Assembly: GCF_036417845.1 (NCBI RefSeq)
Contig: NC_089983.1
Coordinates: forward strand, 22,473,207 to 22,537,206
Source: Apteryx mantelli
Taxonomy: Eukaryota; Chordata; Aves; Apterygiformes; Apterygidae
Length of the DNA stretch: 64,000 nt
Direction of reading: 5' to 3'
In this document: positions 12,521 to 26,400 of the stretch, piece after piece
Numbering within the stretch: the stretch's first letter is position 1
How the letters are laid out: each line of letters opens with the position of its first letter
Made by a program: the position numbers and the translations under genes
Notes under the pieces: generated by a model
Databases searched by the model: none
What the model was told of the DNA's origin: nothing
The model's input: the letters and a program-made list of their open reading frames with translations, nothing else

Positions 12521-15190
12521 GACACAGCAGGATAGGAAGAGGTGCCAGAACATCAACCAATATGTGGCTCTAGTGGCTGGCCAGGCATACAGGTACTTCA
12601 TGCATGTTGTAAAATAATATACCTCCAGCCTCAAGACCATGCAGAAAAACTGGGCACTATAGACACAATTCACTCACTGTAGTATGTAATGGAAATAGTG
12701 AAATCATTCAAAACATAGGGATCCAGTGATCAAAGGTAGGATAATAAAGTAGGTGAACATAATGACTGAGAAGAGAGCACTGAATTATAGCTGCAGGGAT
12801 AGGATGGGACTATAGTAACTGTTCTCCATTGTTTACATAGGATATTATTTTTCTGATACAGCTACAGTAAAAATGAAACACAGTATCCTGGATTTCTGTT
12901 ACTGAACTGAGATTCTGCGATGTAACAAAAGGTAAAAGAGCTACCTAAAAGTTTCTTGTTAGGAAGGCAGAATCAGAACTACATAATATACACATACAGA
13001 TGTATCATTTAGAGGCAGAAAATGTTTTTCCTACAAGGATTATAAAGACTATCTGAAATACATATTATAGGAAGAAAATGATCCTCCAGGTCAGCCATAT
13101 GAATTTCTAATGGTTAAAAGGATCTTTAACCAACTCCAGGTAAGGTGCATTCTTGTTAACATGTTCTAGCACTTGATAAGGACGCAAAGGAAGAGTAAGG
13201 TTAGTCTTTAGTTTGGGAGGCTGCACAGTAGCCCATGACATGCAGAAATTATACCTACTTCTTCGGGTAAGTAAGTTTGAGCTTCCTTATGGAAAAACAA
13301 CTTAATATTCTTTCTATCCATCCCTTTACTTGGGCCCTAGAAAGCAAAGAAAATCTTTAAGGCAGTGTTTCCTGCTTCCACCCCAGCTTCACTTCCAAAT
13401 TCATAGCCCTAGGTCAGACTTAAATCTTTCATTATCAATTACTTGAGGATGCCCTATGCCATTAACTTAGCTTGGGTATAAAGCAGGTGCTATATAAAGC
13501 AGATCAATGAAGACTGAATTACTTCTGGTTATAAGCAAAAGCAGGGTTTCAGGTATCTGAAGCCTGAGCAATATAGGCAGCAAGAAATCTTTGAATTTAG
13601 GTGCTTAAATGCCACTTAACATGTTTCAAGCCTGTTTCGGATCTGACTCCAAATACTTATCTTTCTGAAGAGTCAAGATCAGCACATATGTAGTTGTAGA
13701 ACTTTCTGTTTACTGTAAAGTATGGAGAGAAGGAACCTTTTGTGCCATCAGGGAGTGAGTGTTACAAATAAATCATGGGAATAGTCTAAATTATTTTCTA
13801 CATCTGTACAAAATGGTCCTCATGTGTCAGTACACATACAACTGCCTCTTTTGGGTACTGCATAAACTATATATTTATTATACCCAATCATCTTCTCTGA
13901 GCCAAACTCAAGTCCACTAATGTCAGTGCAATTAGGATTTGAGGCAATAGGCAGATATACACTTTTAGGACTAAAACAGGAGGAAGCAACAAAGTTTTTA
14001 CGAAAAGCTGAAGTATAAAGAGAGCTAGAGTAAAGCCAGAAAGTTCTCACAGTACCATTATCTTACTGAGGAGACTGCTGTGAAGTACTCAATTTTATGT
14101 CCTACCATTCTGTTCCTGTTAACAAAAGGAAAGGAGAAACTGTACAAACATCTATATTAGGTTATGATTTGATTTTTAAGAGTAGGATCCAAGAACATGT
14201 AACTGTGACATCCTTCACCAAGGAGAAGGTAGGAGGTGGGCACATACATTCAATAGCTTATCAAACAATAGCTTGTAATGAAGTCACAAATGTATAGGTT
14301 TTCTTTTTAGACCATGATTGAATTTGAGGTTTGATTTGGTGTGGGAGGGTCTACTTGATTAAAAAAACAACTCCCCTCCTCCCCCCCAAAAAACCCCCAG
14401 ATGCAATACATCCTCTTTTCTGAATGCCTGAAAGTTACAAGAATCTCTTCTTTTTAGTTTTTTTTTTTCCTGCCTTCTTCATAAAGTAATCACTTGGGGA
14501 TAACAGCGTATTTAGGAATTTGTAATACACACGCTACAGTGACTACTGATGCCAAATCTAAACACATGGAGAGGGGTGAGAAGAGTCCATCTGACAAGTT
14601 CTCAGGAGCCTTTTATTGAAAAAAAAATATATTTTTTTTTAAGTAGAACTTCTACATACAGCAGACGGTTGTCTTCAGTAAATGCCACACAATTTTTTAG
14701 GGTAATATTGTTCATAGCTTCTCAATAGACAAAAAGAGTGGGAATTACATTAAGATGTATGAGGAGACATTGTAATGTAGCGTCCATTTTAAATGACAAA
14801 AGGTACTTGCTATCTTACTGGCCAAAAGATGATTTAAAAAAACACCAAAACGTGTGCGGAGAAAGCAACAGTGCAAAACCAAGAGAGGTTAAATATGTCC
14901 ACAGAATATATTTTTACTTAAAGAAACACTGAATAGTAATAATATATTACAAGCTAATAACTTATGCAGATGCTTCTGTGGTATAGTTCAAACTTCGAAA
15001 GTCAAGAATACACTGAGTTTGAAGTCCTTGATTTATTTCATTGATTATTTAAAAAAGAAACCAAAAAAAACCCAAACCAAACAACCAAGAGAAGCTCTTC
15101 AAATTCTAGTCATTCTGGCACCACCACCAGTGCTACAATATAGAAATATTTTTCAAGGACACTACTCACGGGCAGGAGCGATGCAACTGA
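12521..15190. other. Intergenic, downstream of DNAJC10
   Basis: AT-rich DNA with no recognisable gene. It may contain the ends of longer DNAJC10 3' UTRs: further minus-strand AATAAA hexamers occur near 15028-15034 and 14612-14617. Homopolymer-rich stretches lie at 14374-14400 and 14621-14640. Confidence 0.5.
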
Positions 15191-15199
15191 ATAAACCTA

Positions 15200-15735
15200 T
15201 CCTGCTACCACTTGTTGGTTTTATTTCTTAGCAATTGACTAGACAACAACACAACCCCAAAGCAGAATTATTATCAGGTAAAATTGTTTGTCTTTCAAAT
15301 AGACAATCCCTCATTATGCTTCTGCATTGCAGAGCGCTTTGACTGCATATTCAGCCACAGGCTGAGTGCCACATTCAAAAAGTGTTTGGAAAAAGACAGA
15401 ACAAAATAAGGTACTAAAGTGGTAGGTAAAAGTGATACAGTCCCCATTCTGGTCAGCCCCAGTGCTTGATTAGGAAGAAGATAGTTGGTATATCAGAAGA
15501 GGGACACGCAGAGTTCATTTGCAGGTACTTTGAATGCCTCCACCAAAACCAAATGCTTTCATCTCCCCCCAGTTTAGTAGAATTCATACAGGCAGTCCCG
15601 TATGCCCAAGAACTCAAACTAGTCTTCATTTCTTTTGTCCTGTCATGAACGTAATCTAACTTTGCATTTTCCTCATGGTATCTTCTATATTCACAGCTTC
15701 AGAGTATTTTGAATCTTATCCATCTCCAATACCAC
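15200..15735 (-). other. DNAJC10: DNAJC10 3' UTR (shortest form, inferred)
   Basis: The untranslated part of the terminal exon starts directly after the TGA. The first AATAAA on the minus strand is at 15225-15220, about 510 nt downstream. A GT-rich stretch follows further downstream, which suits cleavage near 15195-15205. Longer forms using hexamers near 15030 or 14615 are possible. The end point is inferred. Confidence 0.5.
15220..15225 (-). terminator. Candidate poly(A) signal of DNAJC10
   Basis: AATAAA on the minus strand (TTTATT on the plus strand), the first such hexamer after the stop codon. Confidence 0.5.
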
Positions 15736-15747
15736 TCAGAGTTCATC
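15736..15747 (-). CDS. DNAJC10: DNAJC10 coding exon 22: Asp-Glu-Leu and stop
   Basis: Only four codons of the terminal exon are coding: GAT GAA CTC TGA. They complete the ER-retrieval signal KDEL with the Lys from the previous exon. The acceptor is TTCTTATCACCAG on the minus strand. Finding exactly DEL-stop after a good acceptor, in phase, supports this assignment. Confidence 0.93.
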   Translation of the reverse strand, partial: DEL

Positions 15748-18700
15748 CTGGTGATAAGAAAATCAGAATTAAAAGTTATTCTGAAAGAACAAATAAAAAT
15801 CTTCCAAAATGTTATTTCTGTGTACCACTGATTCTAAATTTTCTGTAGTATTACTTTAACATCCCAGCTGGTCAAACATTTCTTTAATAGAATTCAGCAT
15901 ACTTCTTAACAGCTGTGTATTAATATCTTCTCTGTGAGATAACATGACAATTCAAGTCTTGAACTAATATGCCTCTATATTTTGCTGCCTGCTTACTAAG
16001 TCTAGTCTAAGGATTACACCTAAGGTACACTGCATCTCAACCATTCTTCCATATGGCAGCTGTCCCATGGTCATCTATAAATTCTGTTAAGTCTTGCCAT
16101 AATTGATGTTGCAAGTGCACTACGCTCTGCTACGTCTGTGGACTTGGAGAGTTGGGTTTGATGAAGTACAAATAACGAAAACAAGACTGGAAATAAAACC
16201 TGCCTGGTACTGTTTGAAGATATGGTGTTTAATATTTCATAAAAAACAAAGGCTAACATTGTTTTAAATGGCTATTCTTTAACTTAATATCAATCTTTGC
16301 AGAATACCAGATAATAAGAATTCTTACCTTATTTCTAGATTTTTTTCGTTTTCCTTTATTTTGAATTGCTTCTAACTTTTTATTCAAAAGATCAGCAATA
16401 CCTTTTGCATCTCTGCTGTCCATATGTTCCCCGAGAACATTTTTCTTGAAAATAATAAAGAGAACTTAAATGGTGTAGTATATTATTTGTGCTATCCAGT
16501 GAATAGAAAATAATATGCTTACTTTCAGATAAAACTCAGGAGGAATACCAGGAGACAGAAGATGGTTTGGGTAAGTTGATTTATGATTCATAAATATATT
16601 TTTGTCTCCACTTCCACAATAGTAATTCCCTTCGTAGTAAGAACTGCTCTTAGCTGCTAGTTTTCAAAGCTACACAAATTTTGTCTTGATATTTAAAGTT
16701 AATGAAACCTGAAGTAATTAGTTATAATTCCATCACATTTGTTCAATTAAGTATTTCCTGTAGATAGCAAAGTTTGTTACTTTATAATCAATGTTCACCA
16801 AATCTGTCAATGTGGGTTGCTAATGTGAGCAACTGACTGAAAAAGGCATTATTCTTAACATAGAAAAATCTCATTAAATTTCATGGGATTGTATGAGGAA
16901 GGATTTCTGAAATCAGGTATTAATATTTCCCAGAACAGATTCAGTTAAAAAAAAAAAAAGTAGAATTAAAAGAATTGGCTTAACTATTAGAGTGCATTGA
17001 ATACTTTTGCTTCAGCATTAATAAATGCAATCAGAAAGGTAACTGTAACACTCTTGAAATTTAACAGCAGTCAATTGTTTTACAAGAATAAGGGTGATCT
17101 AGAACTGTTTGGATGTTGTTAATAGGAAATTGTGATTTCAACACAAAGTCATTTAAAATTGAAGTGTTTTTGATAAGGTTTGTCTTTTTTGCATGATAGA
17201 GCACAACTAAACCCTTTGCTTCAATTTTCTATTTTGTAAAAAATAATATTTAAAGTCAAAATTATAGTGAAATGCTTTATGTTGAAAGAATATTTCTCCT
17301 GAGCCAAAATGAATTTGTGGCTGCTGGTGATGGCTAAAGAACATTTTAGCACATGAGATTCCTGCAAAATTAAAACCTAGTTCCTGCTAAGTCCACATTT
17401 TATTTACTGCACTATTAATTTGCAATTCACTCTTTTTTGGTAAAACAATATTACTGTACCATCGTCCTACTATTTTAACTATATTACTGAAATTGATTAT
17501 AACAATTTATCTACTGAAGTTAATATCTATATAACATACTTTTATATGCTATAGAAATAGTTTCTCCTAACCCTTAAATATGAAATGAAATCCACGTAGT
17601 AACAGTACCACCTCACTGTTGTACACAAAGGGGACACTTTACCTTTGTTCCTTGGTAGGGGTAAAACTTAACAGTAGGGTAGGCTCTGATATCAGCAGTT
17701 TGACAAGTCTGAGCATACATCTGACAGTCTACTTTTCCAGCTTTTACTTTTCCTTTCATGGTCTAAAAAGAAACATGCTTATTAGAAACAAACTCCAAGT
17801 TTCCATGGCTGACTATAAGCAAATAACTTAAATAAACAAGCAGTGCTGCTAAAAATAAACAACAAAAAAAACCCGTTGCTTGAAGTAACTCAGAGTAATC
17901 CTTTGCTTGCTTCTGAAAGTGTTAACCTTGTATCAGAAGTCATCAGGAGCGCAGCGGAGCACTCCTAGTTGATTTCAGAGCAAAGCATCCCACATTGTAA
18001 AGGCAAGCCCATTCCAAGCTGAAGACTGTCTCAGAAGAGGGCCTATGTGTGTGCACCTCTGTGAGAGACTGGCAAAGACTGACTGGCAAATACTGACTTC
18101 CAATTAGAATTAGACTCCCATATCTTAGCTACTTTGAAAATATGATTGGTGTGGGCTATTAAGGATTTTGATGTGTCAGTTATAAAATTACAGCAGACTA
18201 GTATGAAAATAAGGAATAAATTTGTCTAAAAAATGAGAAGAAACTTGCTATCATCACTTTTGAGGTTGCCATTCTGTATTAAATTTTTTGCTGTATGAAA
18301 AGGACAATACTTGCTTACCTCAAAGATGAATTACAAACTAAAGGTGAATTAAAGATTATGCCTCAAACTTAAAAATCATGGTGAAACGTGTAACATAAAC
18401 CTAGAAATCATCAGTTAGGCATTTAAAAACTGAAATATTATAGCTCTAGTCTTCTGTAGATAAAAAGGGGTACGTGATTTCTGGCTGACTGCTAAGAAAT
18501 AAAGTGCTGATGAATGCGATCCTGTGTATCATAAGCATTATGATTAGACAGAAGCAATCCATTAATATAGTTAAAAACCTACCCTGGCGAGGATCTCAAA
18601 TTCAGGAGCAAAATTTTGGCAAGGTCCACACCAAGGTGCATAAAAATCAATGACCCAGTGATCTTTTCCATTCAAAACTTTTTCTGTGAAACTCTGAGGA

Positions 18701-21700
18701 GTAAGGTCTACAGAAACTTGTGGTAAATATCTGTGGAAAGGGGGAAAAATGATCATAATGCACTCAAAACTCTAAATATACCCAAATTCCATTTAAGGTC
18801 TGCAAAATTTTCTGAAATTAAGGATTATTATTAATATTCTGGGAATCCCTGCTTTACAGTTTGTAGTATAAAAGAATTATTTTTAAATGGTAGACCAAAT
18901 AATAATCTGGTCTTCAGGAAATGAGTGGACTGTAAGAAGTATGCTATTTCTCCATAATTTTAAAGTTTGAGTTAAAAGATGTGGAGACTTTAACAGATCC
19001 TACATGAAGGAATACATACACCCGAGCATTTCTAATCCTTGACTTACATAGCTTTTGGATATTAATTTCTCTTAGCAAGGAAACTACGTGAGCAGTTTAT
19101 GAACAAAGTTTAATGCAGTAACTCACCCCAGTGCCCAGCCTCTCAGTGAATACGAATCTCTGTGCCAACCATTGTAGCTGCTATGAAAAGAATATAAACA
19201 GAACAAAAACCCAGTTATACAGCAGGTTTGACTTGTGTTTGGGGGAAAAAAAACAAACTCTGTAAAGTGGCGATGATGAAATAAATAATGAATTTAAATG
19301 CCTATATTTTAGACTATTTCTACCAGTTGGAGAAACCACTTTGTTTTCAAGTCTGAATAAATAAGAGCCTCATTCATATAATCCAAAGACACAGAATTAA
19401 GGACTAGAAGATCTTTACAATTTTTGCAATGGTATTAGCAGGCTGTTGCCTGTGAGGACAACAGAATGGCTATATCTCTCGGTTCTCTAAAGATGAAATT
19501 GCAGTGAATCAGACCTAATAATATTTTTATATTATTTGACTTGCATCATCTTCTTTAGCAGGTTACTGAACTTAGAAAACTGGCAATCCTTAAATAAAAA
19601 GCAATAAAAACCAAGGTCCCTGAGACAGTCTCAGTTGAACTTAACTGAAATGATGAAATAAAATCGCACTGGTTCAAAGTAACAAAGTCAATGTCTAAGA
19701 CAATAATGTCACAAAAGCCTGTTTTAACAGCTTTGATGAACACAAGATACTACTTCCCCAACCTTTTATATACAGCAAAACATGTAAATTCATTTTGTTC
19801 CACATAACATCTTCCAAACTTAAAGTACTTACTAGTAGTGTTGAGCTGTGTTTGATTTTTGAGGAAAGAGTCTTATTTCAGGATATCCCCGAATACTTTC
19901 TTGTTGACAGAAAGAATAATATTTTTGACAATCCACACTGCCTACACTGATCAATCCATTTAACATCTAAAAAAGAAAAAAACTACAATCAAACATGCTA
20001 ATCAATAATACCATAATTTCAGTAATATTTCAGAATTCAAGTCTTAAACACTTAGTTTGGGAAAAAACAACAAGTCAAGATTATCACATGGCTTTCCTCT
20101 TTGCAGTAATTGGATCATTGGTATTTAATGGGAATCACCCACTCGTGCACTCCCACCATGCTCATATGTTACTCAGTATACACATTTTAGTATGAGGTGT
20201 GCGTACAGGGCTCATGAGGCGTGTACACTGCCGCACGGGTTCACACAAGTGTGGTTATTTAGTATAAGGACTACCATATTATCATGTAGGATTCCAAGAC
20301 AAAAAATGTACTTGTTTCATATCGCAGGCTCAGTAGTTAAGACACATCCTGGATTTTAGTCCTTCTGCACTGGCATAGTGCAGTGTAGGCCAGTCTGATT
20401 CGTTGCAGAGGCCCAGACCACCTCCTCAGTTCATGTGCGGAGGAGGTGATGATTATTGAATGTGTACTATAGAGCTGATAATACCTTACAGACATTTGAC
20501 CAGAATACAGAATCCCAGAAAGTGCTCCTAGTCTGAGTGAGTTCTAAATGTCTGAAAGTCCTGGACTGGTTTCCAAAGCCCACAGTTTTTGTCCAAAGCT
20601 TCCAGTTCAAACTCCTGGAAACATGCCCAGGAAAACCCATAGGGTTGTCAGCCCCATGTAACATTACCTTTGAAGGTGAGGGAAAGCTAGTGACCTTGCC
20701 AAACAAACAAAAAAATACCCCCTTACCAATTGCTTACTGAAATATGTGTAATTCAGCTGACTATCAGTCTTAAAGTCTATGGAATTTGGTATTTATTTAC
20801 TTTCAGTGAAGAAAACAAGATTTCAGAAAACAACCCAATAACGTAGGAAATAATTTAGATGGGTAATATCGAATTCCTTTAATTTGAAATTAAAAGCAGA
20901 GATTTCATCAAGGTCTAAAGCAATCTTAAAAGTGACTAATGATCATACTGAGGATAAAGTGGCAGATTATTTCAACCAATTCTTATCCAATTTGTGGATA
21001 AATTTTCTTTCTTTTAAGCTCTGAGGTCTTGTTTTAAACAAATGCAGAGGTGCTATTTACATAAAGTGTTAAGCTTCAAGGGAAGTTACTCTTAACCTTC
21101 TCAGAAGTTGGAAAACACACTTGTATCAATAGAAAAATTGGATTACGATATCAATATACTGAACCTTAAACAACAACCAACCCAAACAACCACTCTGTAT
21201 CTGAAACAATATAAAACTGTCAGGTAGGAATTCCCTATTTTGTAAATAATATTAATCACCAGTCTATTTCATTGACAATTCTCTAAGACAGCAGATGTAC
21301 AGTCTCAATGATTCGAATTAACAGGATACAGAAGCAGAAAAACATTCGAATGCTATTTACCCTGGCCATTTTTTTCCATTCTGGCATTAAAGCCTGGCAA
21401 GGCCCACACCATGGAGCGTAGAAATCAACCATCCACGTTTCCTCTCGTTTTCTTCTCTTAACTAATTCAATGAATGTCTCTGGTGTTAGGGAGACCACTG
21501 ATGGATTCCTAAGATCCTAAAGCAAAGACAGCTTATAGATACATACTTTGTAACAATATGTTATCCCTAGCTAGTGCCATTGCATACAAAATGCTGAGAA
21601 CATCTATCTTAGTGAAATTGGTTTGCTGCTGTGGAAGGGGAGATCCACACCACTGAAAGGCAGAAAAGGATGAAAAGTCATACAGTCAGCCTGACAGTCA

Positions 21701-23456
21701 TATGCCTAATCTGCTGCGAAGAGCTATTAAAAACGTACACCCAGATTGCAAAAGGGAGATTTTTTGCCTTTTCTCTATAGAGGGAAGAAAGCTTCACTTC
21801 TGTTCGCTTCTGTAAGAGGAATGAAACAGCTCAGCTGGCAAGAACGGGGGTTGTAAGACTCAGCCATGAGTCTGGAAAGCAGATGAATGCTTAAGGTGCA
21901 CTAGGGGCCTCTGAACATTGTCTAAAAAATATATATATATATATTTTTTTTTTTTTTTGAAAAAGGCTATCTCTGCCTGTTCCTGCATGTGCTATTGTGG
22001 TTGCTGTTTAGGGACTGCCTGAGAGAATGAACAGTCTCCTCACAGCGTGGATCTACCAGTGAAAGAACATGAATGCTGGAGGAAAGATGAGCATGAGAAG
22101 TCAAGTAGTAACAGTGATGAGTACCAATAACTTGCACTACTAGGAGTTAACAAAGTTTGAGGAACAGATGAGAAGTGTGGAGGGCAGCAAGTTAACTTAA
22201 GAAAATATGAAACCCCTCCTATGTCAAGATGTGTATGTGAGCATTTTCACCACAATATCTTTTTAATTCCTTTATCCTCCCTATGAGGTAGGAATCAGTA
22301 GTAGTATTTTGCAGATTGGAAAGATATCTTAAGTGATTTGCTAATTATCTCAAAGAAATTGCATGACAGAGTAGCAAAATAAATCTACTGGGTTTCAAGT
22401 CCCAGACTGACAGTTGCAGGATCACTTCTTCCTCACAAGATTTCATCACTCCTTCTCACTAGTGTAATTAATTAAAAATTAGCTTAGACTCTTTTGCATC
22501 TAAAGAACACGTTTGTGGACATAAGCTGCATATAGAACATAACTGCAACAGGCTTGTAATTCACGTACCTCTATAAACTCCAAGATCTGCTCAGCAGAAT
22601 GATGTCCTTCATATTCATGAACATCAGACTGATTGAACACAACTGTTGTTGGATAAGCTCGAATGTTATGCTAACAAAAGAGACAATAAGAGAAATTGCA
22701 AAAAATTGGAATGGAAAAAATACCAATTGTATTCAGAGATCATGAAGTTTGTCCTGAACATAAAAAACACGCGATACATCTTTTGTCATTCTCCACAATT
22801 ACAGAAATTAATTCACAGTCCTTCTAAGCCTTAACTTAAAAACTTTAAGTGTGGCTATTCCCAGTCTTCAAGTGGAGACACTGTACTGTATGAATAACTG
22901 TATTGTTTGATATTAAATGCAGATGCCGCCATGACTAGAATTCTACAGTGTGTGAGCACATGTAAATAAAACTTAAAAAGTTTTTCCTTTACCAATTTTT
23001 TATGTGTTTTAAGACATTTACATTTTTAACATAAATACAAATATTCTAATGTTGAGAGATTCTTAAGAACAAGAAAATGTGCAGCTGCAGCAATGCTGCC
23101 AAAATGTATTTTCTGAAATTCTGGAAAAGTAATAATTTCTAACAAGTTAAATCAACTGAAGCAAAGGCTAAGCAAATTTAAACATGGAAAATTGGGAAAG
23201 ATTTTAAAAATCTCTTTTTAGTTCCATTACTATATTTTTCCAATAAATGTAAACTAATAAATAATACACTTTCTTTTACTTTGAAATTGATTCTGCATTT
23301 CTTAAGCCTTACAAAACAAAAACCAAAGCCAGTCAGGGTAAACTGAAATAAAAGTGGTTTTGTGGACATCTTCAAAATGTATTACATCAACATAAATCTT
23401 GTGTTTTTAAGTATTTTACTGTTTTCATCCTTCTATGTGAAGAAAAAAAATGAATG

Positions 23457-23492
<36 letters not shown>

Positions 23493-26400
23493 CTGACTAG
23501 AAAAAACTTTCTGGGTCTGTTTCAATTCATTTTTCTCTTAAAAAACAAGAAAGAAAGAAAAAAAAAGAAAAAGATTCAATTCTGACCATTTTCACAGTGT
23601 TCCAAAAGCACTACGAGACCAGAACAAAATTTGACCTTTATCATGCATTTATGAATTATCTGTAGAAATTGTGTAGTTTATGCCTTCAAACTTCAAAAAA
23701 CCTCTTGATATGAGACCCTTGTTTCTGTCATTGACACTAAAACAAACGAACAAAACCCAAGAATTGTAAGAAAGCAAAATTCTTCAAAAAAATTTTTTAA
23801 ACTCCTTCAGCTTACCATGTTGCAAAGCCCTTCATGGACAGTACAGTCTAATGTTCCAAATTTAAGCTGACCATAAAGATGTTTTGATGCTTTTCTCAGT
23901 TCTGGTAACAAAGCTCGACAAGGAGGACACCACTAGAAAACAAAATACGAATAAGCACATTTGCTTTCCCTGCAGTTGGCTCTCAGGAGAACGTGAGTTG
24001 GTTGTGATGAATAACTGTTGCTTTGACAATAGGTTCCACTAAAGACAACAACCACACAACAATCTAGGAACTACTGCATCGAGGACTGAGAAATCACAAT
24101 GCTGTCTCATGATGCTGAAGGAGACTTTCAAGCTATTGCTAGTATTTTGCTACATAGTTACAAAACAGTTTTTAGATAAAGGGAAATGTAGATATTAAAT
24201 ACTTACTGGTGCAAAGAAATCCACAAGCCACGGTTCCTTCTCTTTGTCAGGAAAATTCTGAGGCCCCAATGTGATAACGTGAGAGTTTACACTCTCTTTG
24301 GCAAATGCAACAATGTCATATAAGATCTTCTTTCCTTCAAAACGACAATGTAGAAATGAAACTTTATTTTTCCCTATGAGAAGTCTTATTCAAAAGCTCA
24401 CTGACAGCAGTGGGAGTCCTTCAGTTTCCTTTACTGACCTTTAAACAAGGCCTGCTTAAATAAATTGAGTGGGTATTGCCTCACCTTCACTCAAGAAGAT
24501 GGCATTAAACTGTCTGAAGGTACATAGGTAAGACGTACTGTCTCTAAGCAATACCTGTTATTTAGCTAAATATTAAACTGGATATTTAACTGACATTAGC
24601 CAAATAAATGTTTCATCCAGGACAAAATATAACACAAGCATCCTTCACAGAGAATGTTTCTGTGACTAGACTACTGGCTGTTTTACCAGCCTACTAGTAT
24701 TTGTTGGAATTAAGAAATTACTACCCTTGATACATTTGCCTTGGCAAAGGTAGTGACATAGTAAAAACTTCAAGCAAAACAAATTGTATTGATAAATCAC
24801 AGCTTTTCAGGTGTAAATGAAGTTCTTGTTGACACAGCTTCAGTGGTCAGAGATCAAGTCTCTTCATACCCTTCATATACATATTTGTCAGCAGATATGG
24901 GAGTCTGTGTCTTGAAATTAATGGAGTGTAAAAAGCTTCAAGGTAACCAAATGTGAAGTCACTGCACAAAGACTTATTAAGATTTATTATTGCTCTCAGT
25001 TTTTAAACTGTTGAAGCCCTTTGACACAGCATATAAAAATGCCTGACCCTTTCTCATATTATAATATTATAAACATTGAAGTGAGATGACTGTTGGCAAA
25101 ACTTGTAGATGCCATCTATTTTGTAAACAGTAAAACAAGCCATTCAGAAAAGAACATATGTATTTGTAGTCTAAGGTATTTCTTTTGTGTGGTTGTAATC
25201 TTAAGCCATTACGAGAAGTTCTAGAAATGTTATATGTACATGACACTTTCCTGGCTTCTTGAAAAAGAATCTGAATCTGCAGCAGTGGAATTACAGAGAC
25301 TATATAAGGCTTTACCTGACAGCAAACATTGGATTTACAGGATCATCTTTGTCCTTTAAAATATGACTGATTTTTCTGGTGAGTCAAAAAAACTTTTCTT
25401 TCTTCTTTATTACAATACTGAGATTTTTGCTTTAATTTCTTGCAAGCTACGTTTCTAATACTTCAGAGGTTGAAAATTCAGAACCTTGTCTTGCATAAGT
25501 GCCTTGTGCCACATTCTGGAGCTACACTGATTGTTGCTTGCTACAGTTCTGTATTAGTCTCTTCTTTTTGCACTGACATTTTTGAATCCTTTCAGAGGGA
25601 CATGGTAACACAGTAACATAACCTTACCTAGAACCAAATTAGTATTTCTGAAAACAGTATATGTGGTAAAATCTCAATATAGATTTTCTTGGATGCGCAA
25701 TCAACAAAACAAAGAATTAGTTTTCGTGCAGGGACATATGAAATCAAATGCAAGTTTCTCAAGTTGACAGCACTGAATAAGCAGCATTAAGCCACTAAAA
25801 AGGATGTGCCTTACAGCATTCTTCGGTTATCCTACCCAAAGCAGAAGCTGTCCTGATAAGCTTTGGACGTTTCTTTCTTATTCAAAGGACATGAAACACC
25901 TTTGAAACAGATGGGATAGCAAAGACAAAAATACATATCTGAAGACTGCATACCAAAAAGAAAAAAAAAAAAATTACAAAAGCTGTTCTTTTGTAAAGCA
26001 AATGCAGTTTGCCAAAGATAATGTCACCTCAAAGTGATTGTGTAATTGTTTAAACTTGTTAAGGTTTCCCTTACCATAATGAATTTCATAATCTTCAGTT
26101 CCTTTTCCTTTGAAGACTGCTAGACATGGCTGATAGACATATAGTTTATTGCAGATGGTTGGTGAGGAAAGGCAGTCAAACTTGCCAACCTATTTAACAG
26201 ACAGCACCATTTTAATAAAGGCATCCCAATTTATACAGATTAACATATCCTGGAAGGCAGTATAAGTTGGGATACATTTAAAACCAAAAGGTAAAAGAAA
26301 GTGAAAAAGTAGTAGTCTTTTATAAATAACAAAGGTCTTAAGACAATCTTATGACTGTGATGTTTGAGGAAAACTATTATCACAGCTCTATTAGGTTGTT

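Noticed and set aside
12479-12673. 64-codon minus-strand frame ending in a Phe/Leu-rich tail
   Set aside because: The hydrophobic tail is just the reverse reading of the A-rich tract at about 12485-12520.
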